DNA from: VRUE01 sp963753245
GTDB taxonomy: Bacteria > Actinomycetota > Thermoleophilia > Solirubrobacterales > 70-9
Direction: 5' to 3'
DNA length: 64,000 bases
Assembly: GCA_963753245.1 (NCBI GenBank)
Contig: CAVWBK010000002.1
Location: 868,001 to 932,000 of the forward strand
Shown here: piece by piece, positions 45,472 through 53,752 of the stretch
How the letters are laid out: each line of letters begins with the position of its first letter
Position numbering within the stretch: position 1 is the first letter of the stretch
Notes under the pieces: model-generated
Told to the model about the DNA's origin: nothing
The model's input: the letters and a program-made list of their open reading frames with translations, nothing else
Database searches by the model: none
Made by a program: the position numbers and the translations under genes

Positions 45472-45804
45472 ATGGACCCAAAGCGCGCCCAGGAGTTACT
45501 GACCCGCGAGCGAGAGCAGGTCGAGGGGGAGATCGCCGCCCTGCAGGGCGAAGGCCCCGAAGAGGGCGACGCGCGCAAGGAACCGGGGGATGACGCCTCC
45601 GAGGGCCTCTACCAGGACGAGTTCGATGCCGGTCGCCTCGAGGATCTCAAGGAGCGACGGGCGGCACTCGAGCGAGCCGAGGAGCGACTCGCGGCTGGAA
45701 CCTATGGCCTCTCGACCAAGAGCGGGGCCCCGATCCCCGACGAGCGGCTCGAGGCCTTCCCGACCGCCGAGCTGACAGTCGAGGAGTCAGAACCAGCCAC
45801 CTGA
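45472..45804 (+). CDS. TraR/DksA-like protein lacking the zinc-finger cysteines
   Basis: A 110-residue coiled-coil protein related to DksA/TraR factors that bind RNA polymerase. Residues 1-75 form a Glu/Arg-rich helical hairpin. The C-terminal GTYGLSTKSGAPIPDERLEAFP matches the zinc-finger region of the family with the cysteine positions replaced by Ser81, Ser84 and Thr102, so zinc is not expected. ATG at 45472 is the first start that leaves only family-like sequence. It is convergent with the large secreted-protein gene. Confidence 0.7.
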   Translation: MDPKRAQELLTREREQVEGEIAALQGEGPEEGDARKEPGDDASEGLYQDEFDAGRLEDLKERRAALERAEERLAAGTYGLSTKSGAPIPDERLEAFPTAELTVEESEPAT

Positions 45805-45914
45805 GTCGGGGTCCGAGGTGCGGAGGGCCGACTTCCCCGGCTCGCGACCGCGTCACACCGCTTGGGATGATCGTCGCGACGCCACCGCTGCGTTTCCGCT
45901 GCTCCTGAACCCGG

Positions 45915-45939
45915 CGCGGTGGGCTCTGTGCCCACCGCG
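45915..45939. terminator. GC-rich hairpin between convergent genes
   Basis: A perfect 10-bp stem (CGCGGTGGGC / GCCCACCGCG) with loop TCTGT lies between the plus-strand DksA-like gene and the minus-strand secreted-protein gene. There is no U-tract on either side; actinobacterial terminators often lack one. A bidirectional terminator is the simplest reading. Confidence 0.55.
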
Positions 45940-45951
45940 TCGAGTCCTGAA

Positions 45952-48864
45952 TTACTTGTGCTTCTTGGGGCAGCCGGAGGTCATGAGCGGCAACTTGTTC
46001 TTCTTGATCTTCTTGCCGTTCTGACCCTTGATGTTGAGCGCCGACTTGGCCGGGTGCTTGCAGAGGTCCTTGGAGTTGATCAGGAGCCCTTTCTTGCCGC
46101 CTTCCGTGGTCAGCGTGAACTTGGTCACCGGGGTGTCCGGGACGGCTTCGAACACGGTCTTCAGGCCGGCGCCCTTCTTGTTGCCGATCACCCCGTAGAG
46201 CTGGACGTTCACCTGACCGCGAAGGTCAGCGACCAGGTCCGGCAGCTGATGCCCAGAGGGGACCAGGTACACCGGGCCCGAGAGCGGCTGGCTGAGCAGC
46301 GGCGTCACCGCCGTCGCGTGGCCGTAGACCGACGCCGAGGGGCAGGTCTGCGAGGCCAGCTGCGGATTCGTGCACACGGTCCTGATGTGGCTGTTGTCCA
46401 ACTGCTCCGATGCCGAGAGCGTCAGCGCGGTGCGCGCGATGTTGGCGCCGCCTTCGGGCGCCGTCAGTGTCGCCTGCAACTTCGGGTGAGCGAGGCGCTT
46501 GGTGGCCGACCTGCCGCCCAGCAGCTTCGTGGTCAGCTTCGGCTTGAAACCGAGGCTGGAGCAATTCGTCGGCGTGTACGGCGAGTTGATCGGGTAGGAG
46601 CTCCACGCGGCCGGGTTGGTCGCGTCGCCCCCGGCCCCGCTGAGCGCCCCGGTGACCGCCTGCGCTTCACAGTTGGTCGGGTTGAGCGTGAACTTGGCTC
46701 GATTGAGGTTGAAGTCGATCGAGCGGATGTCCAGCTTCACCCCTCCGTATACGTCGGGGACCGTGTCGGTGACCGCCGTGATCGCGGCGGTTTTCGGGTC
46801 CACATTGACCGCGATCCGGACGACGACGGTGCCCAGGTCAAACGGGCCCGACACCGCCGGGGTGACGACCGCCATCGAGAGCGGCGCGCCCTTGTAGGGA
46901 CCGGCGAGGTAGACCTTGCCGGCGAGCTGAGCCGGTTTGGCGCCCGTCCCCGAGAGGGTCGTCGCCGTGCCGAGCATGCTGGCGGCCGGGCAGCTCGAGG
47001 ACGCCTGCTCGGCGGCCCCGCTGTTAGCCGCGGCGCTGGCCAGTTGCGCCTCGGAGCAGTAGGGGATGCCGGAGAGGTTCCCGGTCAGGCCCTTGGGCAG
47101 CGTCGCGTTGACCAGCTTCAGTTCCTGCTGGCCGTCGGGACGCCCGATGTGGATCTGGAACGGGCTATAGGCGCCGGCGGCGGGGTTTTCCGACGCCGCC
47201 GTGTAGCCCGGCGCGAAGGAGCGCTGCGCCAAGGTCTGGGGGCAGGTGCCGCCGCCCGGGACGCTCGACAGCGTGAATTTGCTCGTCGGTGTCCTCGTCG
47301 ATGCGGGTGTCGACCAAGGGACCATCGTGCTGGTCGTTTCCGCCGCCGCACAGGTCGGCGGGCTGGTCAGGACGCTGTTGGTCCCGTCGAAGTGCAATTT
47401 CACGTCTGTGAACGGGACCTGCGGTGCTTCGTTGATTTCAGTTGTCAGCTGACCGGTGATTGGGTCGGCTTTTGTCAGTCCGATGAGGCGACTCTCGACG
47501 CCGCTTTCGGGGGCCTCAGCATCGATGAAGATGCGGAACTCCTGACCCGAGGTGGGATCGCGACTGAGCTGTTGGCCGAGGTAGACGTTGCCCTTCAGCG
47601 AGCCGGCGGGAAGCGGCGGCGTTTCGATTGCCACCGTCCCGATTTTCGAGGCGGCCGGGCATTCAACCGGCGCCTTGGTACCGGACTGCTTGAACTGCGC
47701 GTCGGTGCAGGCGACCAGGCCGTTGGAGGCCGAGGCGTTCAGCCCCATCCCCTTTGGCAGGGTCATTTTCAGGTTGCGCAGGTGCGACTCGGAGAGCGTT
47801 TCGCCGCCGGTGATGAACGGCAGCGTGGTGTCAACCGTGGCCGCCGATGGCGAGTCGACTTCGGTGGTTCCTGGGTTGGTTTCGATTTCCGGGTCAAAGG
47901 GCACGTTCTTGCACCCGGTCGGAATAACGCCTTCCAGGAAGGCCGCTTCGATCGGGGTCGAGCCGACCGGAAATTCCGCGTCTTCTTCGGCGTAGGAATC
48001 GGCCCGGAACACGGTCGAGTAGGCCTTTTCGTAGGGAGCTTCTTCGGGGTTAAAGCAAGTGGTCGGGTTGGTGATGTAGGTGCCGTTGCCAGCCCTGCCT
48101 TCACTCACCTGACGGCTGATCAGGGTCGAGAACGGCGGCGCCAGCGGGCCCATTTTGATGTTGAAGCTCTCGTGGTAATCGCTCTGCCAGGAGACATCGG
48201 TTTCGAGGAAGACTTCCTCGCTTTTGGCGACCACGAAGCCGTTCAGGGCGGGTTCGCCGGGGTGGGGAACGAGCGCGTAGACCGGGACTTTGGTCGGGAT
48301 GCCTTCATTCGGCGGGATCACGAAGCCTTCCGGGGCGTTGAAACCCGGTGAGACTTCCACGCCCGGGACGTTGGTGACCAAGGTCACTTCCTCGCGACCG
48401 AGGATCGAGCCAGCTGGGCATTCGGGTTCGATTTTGCCGGCGACTACATGCTGGAACTGGGCCAGTGTGCAGCGTTCGGTGGCTTCCGGATTGACGGTCA
48501 GACCGGGCGGCAGTTCGACCCTCAGCGTTTTGATCGTTCGCGCTTCCTGCGGCGGTTTGATCGGCGCGACGAAGAGCCCCGGTGGGTAGGGCGGACTGGG
48601 CAATTCGGTCAGCGGTTCGTGCTGGATCGTGTATTGGGTGAAGCCGTACTGGGGATGGCCGGCGGCTTTCTTGAAGAGAAGTTGAGGCGTTTCGGGGGAG
48701 CAGGGTTCCGCTGTGCAGTTCGCCGATTGCCAGCCGTCTGCTGCGCTCGGCGGGTTGTTCTGCGGTTCGATGATTTTCGAGCTATCGGACGCTTGGGCCA
48801 GCATTGGCCCCGCGAACACAGCTCCCAGACACAGCATCAGAACAGCGATCACTCGCTTAGCCAT
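45952..48864 (-). CDS. Large secreted repeat protein of unknown function
   Basis: A 970-residue exported protein. The signal peptide is about residues 1-26 (ending MLAQAS). A module recurs three or four times: a strand with LPKGLxxN or LPPGLTVN, a Cys near C(S/T)xAQ(F/L), CPAxSxIG, and L(K/S)GxVYL. Clear copies begin near residues 150, 400, 620 and 830. Each has paired cysteines. The C-terminus is Lys-rich. GGAG lies 7 bases before ATG at 48864; the open frame beyond is not protein-like. No enzymatic motif is visible; a surface or matrix role is only a guess. Confidence 0.78.
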   Translation of the reverse strand: MAKRVIAVLMLCLGAVFAGPMLAQASDSSKIIEPQNNPPSAADGWQSANCTAEPCSPETPQLLFKKAAGHPQYGFTQYTIQHEPLTELPSPPYPPGLFVAPIKPPQEARTIKTLRVELPPGLTVNPEATERCTLAQFQHVVAGKIEPECPAGSILGREEVTLVTNVPGVEVSPGFNAPEGFVIPPNEGIPTKVPVYALVPHPGEPALNGFVVAKSEEVFLETDVSWQSDYHESFNIKMGPLAPPFSTLISRQVSEGRAGNGTYITNPTTCFNPEEAPYEKAYSTVFRADSYAEEDAEFPVGSTPIEAAFLEGVIPTGCKNVPFDPEIETNPGTTEVDSPSAATVDTTLPFITGGETLSESHLRNLKMTLPKGMGLNASASNGLVACTDAQFKQSGTKAPVECPAASKIGTVAIETPPLPAGSLKGNVYLGQQLSRDPTSGQEFRIFIDAEAPESGVESRLIGLTKADPITGQLTTEINEAPQVPFTDVKLHFDGTNSVLTSPPTCAAAETTSTMVPWSTPASTRTPTSKFTLSSVPGGGTCPQTLAQRSFAPGYTAASENPAAGAYSPFQIHIGRPDGQQELKLVNATLPKGLTGNLSGIPYCSEAQLASAAANSGAAEQASSSCPAASMLGTATTLSGTGAKPAQLAGKVYLAGPYKGAPLSMAVVTPAVSGPFDLGTVVVRIAVNVDPKTAAITAVTDTVPDVYGGVKLDIRSIDFNLNRAKFTLNPTNCEAQAVTGALSGAGGDATNPAAWSSYPINSPYTPTNCSSLGFKPKLTTKLLGGRSATKRLAHPKLQATLTAPEGGANIARTALTLSASEQLDNSHIRTVCTNPQLASQTCPSASVYGHATAVTPLLSQPLSGPVYLVPSGHQLPDLVADLRGQVNVQLYGVIGNKKGAGLKTVFEAVPDTPVTKFTLTTEGGKKGLLINSKDLCKHPAKSALNIKGQNGKKIKKNKLPLMTSGCPKKHK

Positions 48865-49081
48865 TCGTCTCTCCTCTCGTGGTTTCACCCGGGTCACCGT
48901 GCTCCGATATCGCCGACGGCGAGCGAATCGCTGCGCTGCTCCTGCCCAGCGGGGAAGGAATCGCGCAACCGACCATGCCCGCAAAAGGCGCTCGCCGCGC
49001 GATCGGCGAAACGAATCTCTGACGTTGCCACTCACCAAGGCTCAAACGAAATCCTCCCCTGTATCCCAATGTTCCCTACGT

Positions 49082-49105
49082 CACTGTAGGTTACGACAGT
49101 GTAAC
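49082..49105. promoter_or_regulatory. Putative TetR operator
   Basis: CACTGT (49082-49087) and ACAGTG (49096-49101) form a perfect inverted repeat with an 8-base spacer; an overlapping GTTAC / GTAAC repeat spans 49090-49105. The site lies 24 bases before the tetR start and in the region shared with the divergent secreted-protein gene, so it could regulate both. Confidence 0.5.
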
Positions 49106-49128
49106 TGACACCCGCGTAAGATCAACCC

Positions 49129-49743
49129 ATGGCTGGGGGGCCAGCATTGACCGCCAAACGTATGTCCGCGCCGCAGCGTCGCGACCAGATCCTCGACGTA
49201 ACCGCAGAAATCGTTTCTGAGCAGGGATTTCAAGCGGTTTCGATCCAGGCCGTTGCGCGCCAGGCGGGAATCTCGCGACCGATTGTCTATGAGCACTTCG
49301 GCGACCTCGCCGGCCTGCTCGAGGCGCTGGTCAAACGCGAGATGGACGCGGCCGGCGCCCAGATCACCGAAACCCAGATGCGCGACCTGAGCGGCGGCGA
49401 CGCGACCGAGCTGATGCTCGAAAGTCTTGGCCTGTATCTGAGCGCCGTCGAGCGCCACCCCGATACCTGGCGAATGGTCCTGGTGCCCCCCGACGGAGCG
49501 CCGGAGAGCCTGCGCCGCAGTATCCGCCTCGGGCAGGCCGCGGTGCTCAGCCAGCTGACCGACTCGGTCCGCGAAGGATTGAAGCCGGGCGGCGAAGACC
49601 CGCCTGACCCCGAACTGACGGCCCGCATGCTCTCGACGATCGCCGATGAGTACGCCCGTCTGGTCCTGATCGATCCGACCCGTTTCTCATCCGCGCGCCT
49701 GCTGGCTCACGCCCGCTGGCTAGTCGGTCACATTGTCTCCTAG
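49129..49743 (+). CDS. TetR-family transcriptional regulator
   Basis: A 204-residue repressor-type protein. The helix-turn-helix (about residues 20-65) reads RDQILDVTAEIVSEQGF and VARQAGISRPIVYEHFGD. The C-terminal domain binds an unknown ligand. ATG at 49129 or 49162 could start it; no ribosome-binding site decides. A nearby inverted repeat suggests autoregulation. The small membrane protein gene follows 12 bases later and probably shares the transcript. Confidence 0.88.
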   Translation: MAGGPALTAKRMSAPQRRDQILDVTAEIVSEQGFQAVSIQAVARQAGISRPIVYEHFGDLAGLLEALVKREMDAAGAQITETQMRDLSGGDATELMLESLGLYLSAVERHPDTWRMVLVPPDGAPESLRRSIRLGQAAVLSQLTDSVREGLKPGGEDPPDPELTARMLSTIADEYARLVLIDPTRFSSARLLAHARWLVGHIVS

Positions 49744-49755
49744 CAAAGGAAATCG

Positions 49756-50127
49756 ATGCCCAGCCCTGTCCCGTTCACTCAGCGCTCCCGAGCCGAGAAG
49801 ATCGTGCTCGCCGGCCTGGTCCCCTTCGTCTTTGGTGCCGTCCTCGGCGTTGCCATTGGGATCTCCGCAGGCGCCTACTGGGGGCTCGCCATCCTCGCCG
49901 CGATCGGCGCCGTGCTCGGCGGCCGCGAGCACCCCGACGCGCGCAGCGGCGCCTACCGTGGTCTCGTTGGTGGCGCTGTCTTTGGCATCGGTCTGCTCCT
50001 TGCCCACGCGGTGGCTGGCACCGAGCCCGAGGTCTCACTGGGCAGCTTTCCGCCGCTGATCATCGTCATCGACGCACTCGCCGGCATGCTCCTCAGTGCG
50101 CTGGGTGGACGTCTCTCTCGTCGCTGA
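49756..50127 (+). CDS. Small four-helix membrane protein
   Basis: A 123-residue hydrophobic protein with about four membrane helices (around residues 16-36, 42-54, 68-85 and 98-115) and a basic C-terminus. AAAGGA stands upstream of ATG at 49756. It follows tetR by 12 bases, so it may be the regulator's target. Its 3' end overlaps the convergent Vps62-like gene by 35 bases. No family is recognised. Confidence 0.65.
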   Translation: MPSPVPFTQRSRAEKIVLAGLVPFVFGAVLGVAIGISAGAYWGLAILAAIGAVLGGREHPDARSGAYRGLVGGAVFGIGLLLAHAVAGTEPEVSLGSFPPLIIVIDALAGMLLSALGGRLSRR

Positions 50128-52063
50128 GGCGCCCGAAGCGCCGCGGGCGCCACGGCTTCCACGAGCGCCGCGGTTTGGCCGGCTCGGCCTCGGCGCGGTC
50201 CTGCAAGTCGAAGTAGAGCAGCGTCGTGCCGGCCGCGACGTAGGGGATTAGAAGCGCGAAAATCAACGAGCCGAGCAGGTTGATCCAGACCAGTGGCAGC
50301 GTCGTAAAGATCAGCGCGAACGTCAACATCGGGCCCGCGACAACGGCGATTAGGCTGAAAAAGACGATCGCGCGAACCGCGTGCCACCAGCGCCCGCGGA
50401 CCAGATCCGAGCTACCGCGGAATGCCTCGCGCAGCGACTTGTCGGTGAATAAGACCTCCTGCTGGACGAAGGCCCAGCCGACCAGCTTCCAGATCGCGAA
50501 GGGAATCCCGATGACGGTAATCGCCAGCAGAATTATTCCCAGTGTCGCGGTTAGCTGGGCGAAGACGACGCGCCAAAACCGAGCCCGCATCCCGGCCAAG
50601 GCAAGGCGCAGGCCGGCCGGTCGTGAAGCGGCCAGCTCGCGCACGAAGACGATCACGATCGCGGCGACGATCGCCGAGGCGACCGGGCGGGCGAGGGTTT
50701 CAACCAAATCGGCGAGCGCCAGGTTTACGCCCGAGTGGTCCGTGCCCGGATTCACGGTGCTGTCACCGGCGAGCAGCTGAGCCAACAGATTGGTGGCGCC
50801 AATGATCGGGATCGCGAGGATCGCGATCGGGACGAGGGTCGACCAGTGACGACCGTAGAGCCGGCGGGTGGTACGGATCAGTTGACCGAAGGAACGGCGG
50901 GCTCGCAGCCGTCGGAGCTCGATCGGCCCCCAGCGGGTGAAGCCAACGAAGAGCCCGATCGCGAGCGCGGTCAGGGCCAGGGTTGCGATCAGCGCCGGAC
51001 GCGATTTGGCGTCGAGGTTGACCAGTTGGGAGGCGCTGGCGACCGCACCGCAAAAGGCGCCTGTGACCTGCGGACCGATTACCGAGCCCCCCGGCAGCCG
51101 CGGGCTTGTCGTCCGCTGGTCGGCCATCCAGCTGAACGGTTCACGCCAGACGGTCTTTGTCGTCGGCCCCGTCGGCCCGTTGTTGAAGCCCTTTTCCTTT
51201 TCGCCCCAATGCCCTTCATAGCTCAGCCAGCGGAAGCGGCCGCGCTCAGAGGGATAGCGCGGAAGAAGCACCGAACGCAGGCTCAGTTCGCGCAGTGGGG
51301 CGGTCGTGTTGTCACAGCCGAGGCCCGAGCCGTGCTGCCCGTTCTCGACATACACGGCGGAGTCATAGAAGGTCGCGTGCGAACCGGCGGCCGGATAGAC
51401 GATCGGTCGCGAGCCCCGCTTTTGCACCTTCGAGTCCCCCCAGGCCGCCCGCTCGCCGCCGGCGTGCTGGAAGAGGATGACTTCGCTGGGTTCTTCTGCA
51501 AGGGCACGCCGGGGGGTGGCCGCTTCAAAGCTAATCTGCATTCCCTCCCAGTCTCCCTCGTGCAAATCGTTGAACTGGTTGAAGTACCAAAAGAACCAGT
51601 ACTGCAGCACGAAGCCGGCATGTCCGGGTTCGCGGGCGATGTGCGCGTAGGCGATCGCCGGCGCCCTGCCTTCTTTCACTAGTTGAGCGAAGTCTTTGGC
51701 GTAGACACAGGTGTCGCCCAGCGCCTCGCCGTGTAGATCAAGGTAGTAATCGGCGCCAAGCCCGGCTATGTCGCTCGCTGTCGGCGCTTTCTTCACCTCC
51801 TCGAGACCGACGCCGGGTCTCTCGCGGGTGAGGGTGACCGTCGGATTTCCGAGCACGGTCTGGACGCTGGTCGGCTGATACTGCTCGGCGGACGTTTCGC
51901 AGGGTGGATCCTGCTCTTCGCGCAGCATCACGATCGGGGCATAGGTCGCAGCCAGCCGTTGAGCGGCTGAGGAATCCCTGGCCCCCGCGGCGGCACCGGG
52001 CACCAATAGGAGGCTCGCAACCGGGGCAAGCGCTATCGACCAGCGACACAGGCGGGCCCTCAC
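50093..52063 (-). CDS. Vps62-like domain fused to multi-TM region
   Basis: A 656-residue protein. The signal peptide is about 1-27. The extracytoplasmic N-terminal half (about 38-265) resembles Vps62-related proteins: YAPIVMLREEQDPPC, FWYFNQFNDLHEGDWEGMQ, GSHATFYDSAV and HGSGLGCDNTTAP. From about residue 355 it has six or more membrane helices, including a part like glycerophosphoryl-type membrane domains (QQEVLFTDKSLREAFRGSSDLVRGRWWHA). The tail is basic. Function unknown. The combination suggests a surface module tethered to a membrane platform. Confidence 0.7.
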   Translation of the reverse strand: MRARLCRWSIALAPVASLLLVPGAAAGARDSSAAQRLAATYAPIVMLREEQDPPCETSAEQYQPTSVQTVLGNPTVTLTRERPGVGLEEVKKAPTASDIAGLGADYYLDLHGEALGDTCVYAKDFAQLVKEGRAPAIAYAHIAREPGHAGFVLQYWFFWYFNQFNDLHEGDWEGMQISFEAATPRRALAEEPSEVILFQHAGGERAAWGDSKVQKRGSRPIVYPAAGSHATFYDSAVYVENGQHGSGLGCDNTTAPLRELSLRSVLLPRYPSERGRFRWLSYEGHWGEKEKGFNNGPTGPTTKTVWREPFSWMADQRTTSPRLPGGSVIGPQVTGAFCGAVASASQLVNLDAKSRPALIATLALTALAIGLFVGFTRWGPIELRRLRARRSFGQLIRTTRRLYGRHWSTLVPIAILAIPIIGATNLLAQLLAGDSTVNPGTDHSGVNLALADLVETLARPVASAIVAAIVIVFVRELAASRPAGLRLALAGMRARFWRVVFAQLTATLGIILLAITVIGIPFAIWKLVGWAFVQQEVLFTDKSLREAFRGSSDLVRGRWWHAVRAIVFFSLIAVVAGPMLTFALIFTTLPLVWINLLGSLIFALLIPYVAAGTTLLYFDLQDRAEAEPAKPRRSWKPWRPRRFGRLSDERDVHPAH

Positions 52064-52113
52064 GCGGATGAAAATACCAGCGCGATTGCAGCCCTAAACT
52101 CGTCGATGCGCCG

Positions 52114-52980
52114 ATGACCACAGCCTCCATCTTCACCGCCTTCTGGGGTGACCTCGAAACCCACCACGAGCAGGCCGTCTTCCTCGTTCTCCTCGGCTTC
52201 CTCGGCTCGTTTGCCTTCATCCGGATGAGCACGCGGATCATCCGCAGCGAAAGCGTGTCGTGGTGGCCGGGAAACATCGAAAGCGAGAGTGGTCTGCATC
52301 TGCACCATCTTGTCTTCGGCATCGTCGCGATGATGGCCGCCGGGACCCTCGGCTTCGCCAGCGATGGCCGCGCGCCCTACGCTGAGATCTGCGCCCTCTT
52401 CTTCGGCATTGGGGTCGGCCTGACGATCGACGAGTTTGCGCTCTGGGTGCACCTCGAGGACGTCTACTGGGAAGAGGAGGGCCGCAGCTCGATCGACGCG
52501 GCGGTGATCGCCGCCGCCCTGATGCTGCTCGTCGTCCTCGGCGTCAGTCCGGTGACGATCGACTCCGCTTCCCCCAAGGCCGTGATCGGCAGCATCCTCG
52601 CCATCTTGCTGCTCTTCGGCCTCATCGCAATCTGTCTTGCGAAGGGCCGCGTTCTACATGCCACGGTCGGGATCTTCATCGCTCCAGTGGCGATCTATGG
52701 CGCCTGGCGGATCGGCAAGCCGAACTCTCCTTGGGCGCGGCACCGCTATGGCGAGCGGCGGCCAAAGAAGCAGGCCGAGGCCCTGGATCGCTTCAAGCCC
52801 GAGCGCCGCACGGAGCGCTTCAAGGAAGCCTTCCGCGACTTCGTCGGTGGCAAGCCGAGCCGCGGCATCGCCGCCGCCCGCGATGAGGCGCTCGCGGCGA
52901 CCCGAGAGGCGAGCGCCGACGTCCGTCGCCGAGCCGAACAGGTCACCCACCCAGATGCGACCGATCGTGAGGATCGCTAG
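52114..52980 (+). CDS. Conserved integral membrane protein with His-rich motif
   Basis: A 288-residue protein with about six membrane helices (residues 20-205) and a long charged cytoplasmic C-terminus rich in Arg, Lys and Glu. The motif GLHLHHLVFGI (about 60-70) and the acidic DEFALWVHLEDVYWEEEGR (about 109-128) look like possible metal-binding or catalytic positions within the membrane domain. No named family is recognised. It is divergent from the Vps62-like gene and its stop overlaps the convergent fusion gene by four bases. Confidence 0.7.
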   Translation: MTTASIFTAFWGDLETHHEQAVFLVLLGFLGSFAFIRMSTRIIRSESVSWWPGNIESESGLHLHHLVFGIVAMMAAGTLGFASDGRAPYAEICALFFGIGVGLTIDEFALWVHLEDVYWEEEGRSSIDAAVIAAALMLLVVLGVSPVTIDSASPKAVIGSILAILLLFGLIAICLAKGRVLHATVGIFIAPVAIYGAWRIGKPNSPWARHRYGERRPKKQAEALDRFKPERRTERFKEAFRDFVGGKPSRGIAAARDEALAATREASADVRRRAEQVTHPDATDREDR

Positions 52981-53738
52981 CCAAGGACTTCAAGCTCGGT
53001 GAGAGTCTTGCCACTGAGGACCGAGCGCGGCTGCTCGGCCACGATGTCTGAGCCGGGGCGGGCGTGCTGATCGCGGCGCTTGATCAGGAGCCACTGCGCT
53101 CGCTTCCCGGCTCGGGTCCGTTGCAGGGCGAAGCCGCCGCGCAGCTTCTCCCCGCGCAGGACGAATACTCCATGGCCGCGCTCCAGCGCCTGCGGCCAGG
53201 AAACCCGACCGCCCTGCTCATATTGGCCGCGATCCCAGACGATCACCAGCCCCTCGCCTGCCCGGCCCTCGAAGTCGTTATGGGAGGGCGAGTGCTCTTC
53301 GACCTCGACCGCGAGTCGCTTGACGGCGGGGTCCAGCGAAGGGCCCTTTGGGAGTGCCCAGGATCGCATCATCGCGCCAACCTGAAAACGCAGGTCGAAG
53401 TGGTGGGCGCTGGCGGCGTGCTCCTGGACGACGAAGTCACCGGCGCTCACGCCGCGGATCGCAAACTGCTCGTGACCCTCGACCCTGGCGTCCTCGGTCA
53501 CCACTTCGGCCACCTCTGCGCCCGGCGGACCCTCGCCCAGGAACGCGACCAACTCCTCAATCGCGACGGGCGGTCCCTCGGCGTGAATGAGGACGCTGGC
53601 ATCGTCTTCGTTGCGAACCCAGCCCATTACCGTGAGCTGCAGCGCGCGGGCCAGCGTCGCCTGCCGATATCCGACCCCCTGGACCGCACCGCGGACCAGC
53701 ACCCGCAGCGCGGTCTTGGGGTCGGTTTGCCGAGCCAT
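52977..53738 (-). CDS. Acylphosphatase fused to LigD-type 3'-phosphoesterase domain
   Basis: A 253-residue two-domain protein. Residues about 10-97 are an acylphosphatase with catalytic Arg25 (GVQGVGYR-type loop, here GAVQGVGYR) and Asn43 (GWVRN). Residues about 100-235 are a DNA polymerase ligase N-terminal (3'-phosphoesterase) domain with QEHAASAHHFDLRF (His107, His113, Asp115), PKGPS, HNDFEG and VIVWDRG, and the ending GEKLRGGFAL and QWLLIKRRD. The usual IPEGxYGAG stretch is shortened to RAGEG. Both active sites look intact. It lies 14 bases after a RibD/DHFR-like gene. Confidence 0.85.
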   Translation of the reverse strand: MARQTDPKTALRVLVRGAVQGVGYRQATLARALQLTVMGWVRNEDDASVLIHAEGPPVAIEELVAFLGEGPPGAEVAEVVTEDARVEGHEQFAIRGVSAGDFVVQEHAASAHHFDLRFQVGAMMRSWALPKGPSLDPAVKRLAVEVEEHSPSHNDFEGRAGEGLVIVWDRGQYEQGGRVSWPQALERGHGVFVLRGEKLRGGFALQRTRAGKRAQWLLIKRRDQHARPGSDIVAEQPRSVLSGKTLTELEVLG

Positions 53739-53752
53739 CTCGTTCGACGCCC

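Noticed and set aside
45919..48351. 810-codon plus-strand open frame opposite the large secreted-protein gene
   Set aside because: It is antisense to a gene with signal peptide, repeats and ribosome-binding site. Its product is Arg/Gly/Val-rich without domains, a usual effect of GC-rich third positions.
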